In this document: positions 28,631-31,544 of the stretch, piece after piece
How positions within the stretch are numbered: position 1 is the first letter of the stretch
Layout of the letters: each line of letters starts with the position of its first letter
IMG/VR virus record: IMGVR_UViG_3300030106_006047
Span: 2,115-33,658 of that record
Strand: one strand, 5' to 3'
Origin: a virus
Length of the DNA: 31,544 nt
Position numbers and translations under genes: made by a program
Notes under the pieces: model-generated
The model's database searches: none
What the model was told of the DNA's origin: nothing
The model's input: the letters and a program-made list of their open reading frames with translations, nothing else

Positions 28631-29968
28631 ATGTATCAAAATATTGACATATTCCAACAAGGTGGAGCAGCTGACAAAGATCTTTTAGATCGAGCGGTTG
28701 AAGGCTACGAAGAGAATGTGCCTTTACTCGCACAAATAGCAGCTGGTTTTACACCACCCGGAATGGCAGCAGACTTAGTCGCTGGCGGTAAATACGGCCG
28801 CGATGCAATCGAAGAGTTTAGAGAAGGCAATATAAAACCTGGCCTAATGTATGCAGGTATCGCCGGACTCTCAACTCTTGGTGCTTTACCGCTGATTGGC
28901 GATTTATTTAGACCAGGCAAACAAGCGCTAAAAAGCGGTATTGCTAGCTTACCAACCACCAAAGCAGATGTTATGAAACATCAAGAGGATTTATACTCAG
29001 GCAATACGATACGCGATGCCAATAAAATGTTTGATCGAGCTGTGCGTAGCGCACCTGAGTTTAATCAGAGCATAGATGAATTAGCAGCAAGCTTAAATCT
29101 ATCAACCAGCTTGCCCAGCAAAACACTTAAGTTTGATAGCTATGGAGTGCCTTTTGGCAAAATAAAACAAGTGCCTAGAGCAATCGAAAAGTCTGTCGAT
29201 AAGTATGAAGGTGATGTAACAAAGCTAACCGATCCCATAAGAACAAGAGTTTTAGTCTCTACACCAGCAGAGGAAGAGGCTTTGGTTAGTCTTATTAAAG
29301 AAAATTTTGAAACTTTTGATAAAGGCAGATTAGTGAAACCTGAAGGTTTTGTCGATCGTAAGCTACTAATTAAATTTACCAACTCTAAAGGCGAGCCTAT
29401 AGTCGGTGAAATATCTGCTATTACTGAACCTATGTGGCGCGCAGCTGACGCTAATCATAAGGCCTTTGAAGAGTTTAGATCTTTATTTCCCAAAGGCATG
29501 CCAACTGATGCAGCAGAGCGTCAAGCAATTAATGCTGATATTTTAAGGAGAGGGGAGGAGCTTGAAAAACAAATGAGTGCTACATTTGGCGTTGCTAAAA
29601 AACAAATAGATCCTAGTTTTTATAAACCAGACGTTAAAAAATTTGCTATGGGTGGCTATGTCTCAGCTGGTAGCTCGGGCAAATCTTTACCGATTACGCC
29701 AAACTTGTCAGCAAATGCAGACTTAGACATTTTTTCACCGTCAATCAAAAAGTCGGCTACTTGGCTAGGCATAGCTAGTGTCCAGTCAGACTTACCGGGC
29801 GCTATGAAGTATCCTTCATATCCCATGCCAACAGGATCGACAACCGCAGGACCGTCCTCCCATGTAAAAAATAAAGTTTCTTTTGCCATCACCCCTAGTT
29901 TACACAAATTTACAAAAATCTACAACCCAAATCAAATTAATATTTTTGATAAAAACGATGACCGATAA
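28631..29968 (+). CDS. Effector-like protein with RelA/SpoT-like core and virion-type motifs
   Basis: 445 aa. Residues 4-12 (NIDIFQQGG) resemble the start of the operon protein at 9428 (SIDMAEGG). Residues 31-110 are a Gly/Ala-rich hydrophobic module ending 'KSGIASLP', like that of the 573-aa protein. Residues about 175-285 resemble a RelA/SpoT-type nucleotidyl-/pyrophosphotransferase: 'KYEGDVTKLTDPIRTRVLV' (Asp201, Arg204), 'EGFVDRKLLIKF', 'VGEISAITEP' (Glu260) and 'DANHKAFEEFR' (His276). FAMGGYV at 338-344 is the short motif also found in the proteins at 5587 and 10645. The last 100 residues are Ser/Pro-rich and overlap an antisense frame. Activity is inferred from weak motif similarity. 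Confidence 0.5.
   Translation: MYQNIDIFQQGGAADKDLLDRAVEGYEENVPLLAQIAAGFTPPGMAADLVAGGKYGRDAIEEFREGNIKPGLMYAGIAGLSTLGALPLIGDLFRPGKQALKSGIASLPTTKADVMKHQEDLYSGNTIRDANKMFDRAVRSAPEFNQSIDELAASLNLSTSLPSKTLKFDSYGVPFGKIKQVPRAIEKSVDKYEGDVTKLTDPIRTRVLVSTPAEEEALVSLIKENFETFDKGRLVKPEGFVDRKLLIKFTNSKGEPIVGEISAITEPMWRAADANHKAFEEFRSLFPKGMPTDAAERQAINADILRRGEELEKQMSATFGVAKKQIDPSFYKPDVKKFAMGGYVSAGSSGKSLPITPNLSANADLDIFSPSIKKSATWLGIASVQSDLPGAMKYPSYPMPTGSTTAGPSSHVKNKVSFAITPSLHKFTKIYNPNQINIFDKNDDR
29656..29886 (-). CDS. Possible antisense small protein (76 aa)
   Basis: ATG at 29886, stop at 29656-29658, entirely opposite the C-terminal part of the 445-aa gene. The translation (MAKETLFFTWEDGP, 'YEGYFIAPGKSDWTLAMPSQ', 'ADFLIDGEKMSKSAFADKFG') has the balanced composition of a real globular protein, whereas the sense frame here is unusually Ser/Pro/Thr-rich. 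AGGGG lies close before the ATG. Codon third positions of the two frames coincide, so a bystander reading is possible. Its being a real gene is uncertain. Confidence 0.35.
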   Translation of the reverse strand, partial: AKETLFFTWEDGPAVVDPVGMGYEGYFIAPGKSDWTLAMPSQVADFLIDGEKMSKSAFADKFGVIGKDLPELPAET

Positions 29969-30098
29969 AGAAAAAATTATTAGCGCCATAGCTACTATTG
30001 ACTCCATGCTTACACTTGATTTTATGACAGATCCGGTGCGCGCAGATCTTAATAATATTAAGATCTTGTTAGTTGCAGTAAGAGATAACTTAAGCTAA
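29958..30098 (+). CDS. Small hypothetical protein (46 aa)
   Basis: ATG at 29958 overlaps the stop of the 445-aa gene by 11 bases; an upstream in-frame ATG at 29883 would add an atypical 25-residue extension and is not preferred. The peptide is a helical hairpin (KEKIISAIATIDSMLTLDFM, 'RADLNNIKILLVAVRDNL'). It overlaps the fibre-type gene start by one base. A small chaperone or connector for the fibre is possible. Confidence 0.55.
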   Translation: MTDKEKIISAIATIDSMLTLDFMTDPVRADLNNIKILLVAVRDNLS

Positions 30099-30955
30099 TG
30101 AGCAACACCACTCTTACAGGCTGGGGTCGAGGGTCTTGGGGTGAAGCTGCTTGGGGAACGCCCTTACCAGTAGAAATATCATCTGCTGGCGTCATAACTT
30201 CTGCGGTTGGCTCAGTCAGTGTAGTCGCTAAAGCTAATGTTACCCCGGCAAGTCAATCGATCACAGCATCGACTGGATCACCGTCTGTCATTGCCGCAGC
30301 CATCGTGCAAGTCAGTGGCACAGCCGCAACCACTAGCCTAGGAGTTCCAAGCGTCACCGCAGCAGCTGATGTTTCAGTTACGGGAGTTGCAGCCACAGGT
30401 AGCACTGGCGCTCTAACCATAACTGGGAAAGCCAACGTCATACCAACAGGTCAAGCAGCCACCAGTGCTGTAGGATCTATAGCACCTACAGCTGATGCAA
30501 ATACAACTATATCAACGGTTGGTGTAATGACCGCAAGCTCCGGATCTGTGACCACCAATGCTGCGGCCAATGTAACACCTGATTCGCAAGTTGCTACATC
30601 GCTACTAGGCGCACCAACTATTACTTTTGGTATTACCTTAGAGCTTACAGGCCAAGCATCTAACAGTGGCGTTGGCGCAATTAGCCCAACTGCAGCAGCT
30701 GATATAAATATTACAGGAGTTGATATAACAACTAATCCTGGCTTTATTTTAGTATACGGAGAGATAGACACTGACCAAAATGCAAGCTTTGCAGAAATCT
30801 CCACCACGCAAACTGCAAGCTATGCAGAGGTTAGCACATCGCAAACACCGAGCTTTAGCGAAGTTTCAACCACTCAATCTGCTAGCTATTCAGAGGTTGC
30901 GACAAGTCAATCTCCCAACTATACTAATATAAAAGCAGGTAGGGACGCGGCATAA
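30098..30955 (+). CDS. Repetitive tail-fibre-type protein
   Basis: 285 aa. The N-terminus has a Trp-Gly motif (GWGRGSWGEAAWG) like that in the 630-aa tail protein. Residues about 28-215 consist of tandem beta-type repeats of roughly 23 residues (G-x-A-A-T-S-x-G-x-x-x-V-x-A-x-A-x-V), and the C-terminus has five short degenerate repeats of the form S-(F/Y)-(A/S)-E-(V/I)-(S/A)-T-(S/T)-Q. Such composition, rich in Ala/Thr/Ser/Val, is typical of elongated trimeric fibres or receptor-binding accessory proteins. It precedes another fibre gene. The repeats could vary in number between relatives. Confidence 0.65.
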   Translation: MSNTTLTGWGRGSWGEAAWGTPLPVEISSAGVITSAVGSVSVVAKANVTPASQSITASTGSPSVIAAAIVQVSGTAATTSLGVPSVTAAADVSVTGVAATGSTGALTITGKANVIPTGQAATSAVGSIAPTADANTTISTVGVMTASSGSVTTNAAANVTPDSQVATSLLGAPTITFGITLELTGQASNSGVGAISPTAAADINITGVDITTNPGFILVYGEIDTDQNASFAEISTTQTASYAEVSTSQTPSFSEVSTTQSASYSEVATSQSPNYTNIKAGRDAA

Positions 30956-30973
30956 ATATGAGAAGAGTTTAAT

Positions 30974-31544
30974 ATGGCAGCTTATACAAATGACTTAAGA
31001 TTAAAAGAAATAGGTACTGGTGAATCTTCCGGTACTTGGGGAACAGAAACTAACACCAATTTAGAGCTGATTGCTGAGGCGTTTAGTTTTGGCACCGAGG
31101 CTATAACTACTAACGCAGATACCCACACCACTACTATTGCAGACGGCTCTACTGATCCGGGCAGATCTATTTATTTAAAATACACAGGCACACTTGACTC
31201 AGCTTGCACCATAACGATTGGCCCAAATACCGTATCTAAACTTTGGTTTATTGAAAACGGCACATCAGGATCACAAAACATCATTATTTCTCAGGGCTCT
31301 GGCGCAAATGTCACGATCCCAGCAGGTCATGTAAAAGCTGTATATTCAGACGGAGCTGGCTCTGGCGCAGCTATAGTAGATGCTTTTACTAACTTAAATC
31401 TTGGTGGAACTACCACAGTAGATGACTTAACTATCTCAGACGATCTAACAGTCACAGATGACATGACTGTTGGTGGCACATTAGGAGTCACAGGTATAGT
31501 TACACTTTCTGATGATTTAATTATTGGTGATGGTAAAACTATAG
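30974..31544 (+). CDS. Tail fibre protein, 3'-truncated by the window end
   Basis: 190 codons are visible from ATG 30974. The N-terminus (AAYTNDLRLKEIGTGESSG, then 'TWGTETNTNLELIAEAF') is the anchor type seen at the start of many marine phage tail fibres (from memory). It is followed by a beta-rich domain with 'TIADGSTDPGRSIYLKYTG' and 'GSQNIIISQGSGANVTIPAG', and then the start of a repetitive shaft: 'TTTVDDLTISDDLTVTDDMT', 'VGGTLGVTGIV'. The C-terminal receptor-binding part lies outside the window. AGAAG upstream serves as a weak ribosome binding site. Confidence 0.75.
   Translation, partial: MAAYTNDLRLKEIGTGESSGTWGTETNTNLELIAEAFSFGTEAITTNADTHTTTIADGSTDPGRSIYLKYTGTLDSACTITIGPNTVSKLWFIENGTSGSQNIIISQGSGANVTIPAGHVKAVYSDGAGSGAAIVDAFTNLNLGGTTTVDDLTISDDLTVTDDMTVGGTLGVTGIVTLSDDLIIGDGKTI

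Noticed and set aside
1-31544. CRISPR array, tRNA, rRNA or insertion sequence
   Set aside because: No regularly spaced long repeats, no cloverleaf-like sequence in the gaps and no transposase were seen on reading both strands.

Overview
The window reads as most of the genome of a tailed bacteriophage of the short-tailed (podovirus-like) type, probably infecting a marine bacterium. The grounds are a head-to-tail connector, tail and ejection-protein operon whose small proteins look like those of uncultured marine phages (family recognition from memory, not a search). Supporting this are a small terminase subunit, a phage-type primase-helicase, a RecE-like exonuclease with an SSB-like protein, and tail fibres. 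Base composition is AT-leaning. No rRNA, tRNA, CRISPR array or insertion sequence was seen. Large terminase, portal, major capsid protein, DNA polymerase and an endolysin were not found. The first ones probably lie just outside the window, since the right end runs into tail fibres and the left end starts just before the connector genes.

Layout. (1) 1-13485, rightward: virion operon, with adaptor/stopper proteins, a Rossmann-like DUF115-type protein, a 630-aa tail protein, then four large proteins (508, 772, 406, 946 aa) that look like internal or ejected virion proteins. Genes overlap by 1-4 bases. (2) 13477-13876, leftward: two small genes, the upstream one a probable ribbon-helix-helix regulator. 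(3) 13975-15514, rightward: a 2OG-Fe(II) oxygenase and four tiny genes. (4) 15523-17135, leftward: SSB-like protein and RecE/ExoVIII-like nuclease. (5) 17236-20313, rightward: Toprim/VirE primase-helicase, a 39-aa membrane peptide, a repeat-rich control region, a 37-aa protein and the small terminase subunit. (6) 20652-23708, rightward: a 573-aa effector-like protein, a Holliday-junction-resolvase-like nuclease, a mini SET-domain protein and a second 2OG-Fe(II) oxygenase. (7) 23705-26937, leftward: zinc-finger peptide, a C5-cytosine methyltransferase with several putative recognition modules, and small regulators including two tandem paralogues. (8) 27058-31544, rightward: three small genes, a short serine recombinase, a 445-aa effector-like protein with a RelA/SpoT-like core, and two tail-fibre-type proteins, the last cut by the window end.

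How it may work together. Replication and recombination genes (primase-helicase, SSB, exonuclease, resolvase) sit in the middle, and packaging and virion genes occupy the ends. The control logic seems to use a palindromic TTGCAA box as a -35 element at 16-17 bp from AT-rich -10 boxes. At one divergent junction a single box can serve promoters on both strands, and at several sites TGCAA copies are repeated at 10-bp steps. Three accessory genes (oxygenase at 13975, effector-like genes at 20652 and 28631) instead have a -10 box 6-7 bases before the ATG, as expected for leaderless mRNAs. The two effector-like proteins share a glycine-rich hydrophobic N-terminal module, and one carries an FAxGGxV motif also present in two virion-operon proteins. 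I therefore suspect they are virion-delivered host-takeover factors; this is the most interesting candidate system in the window.
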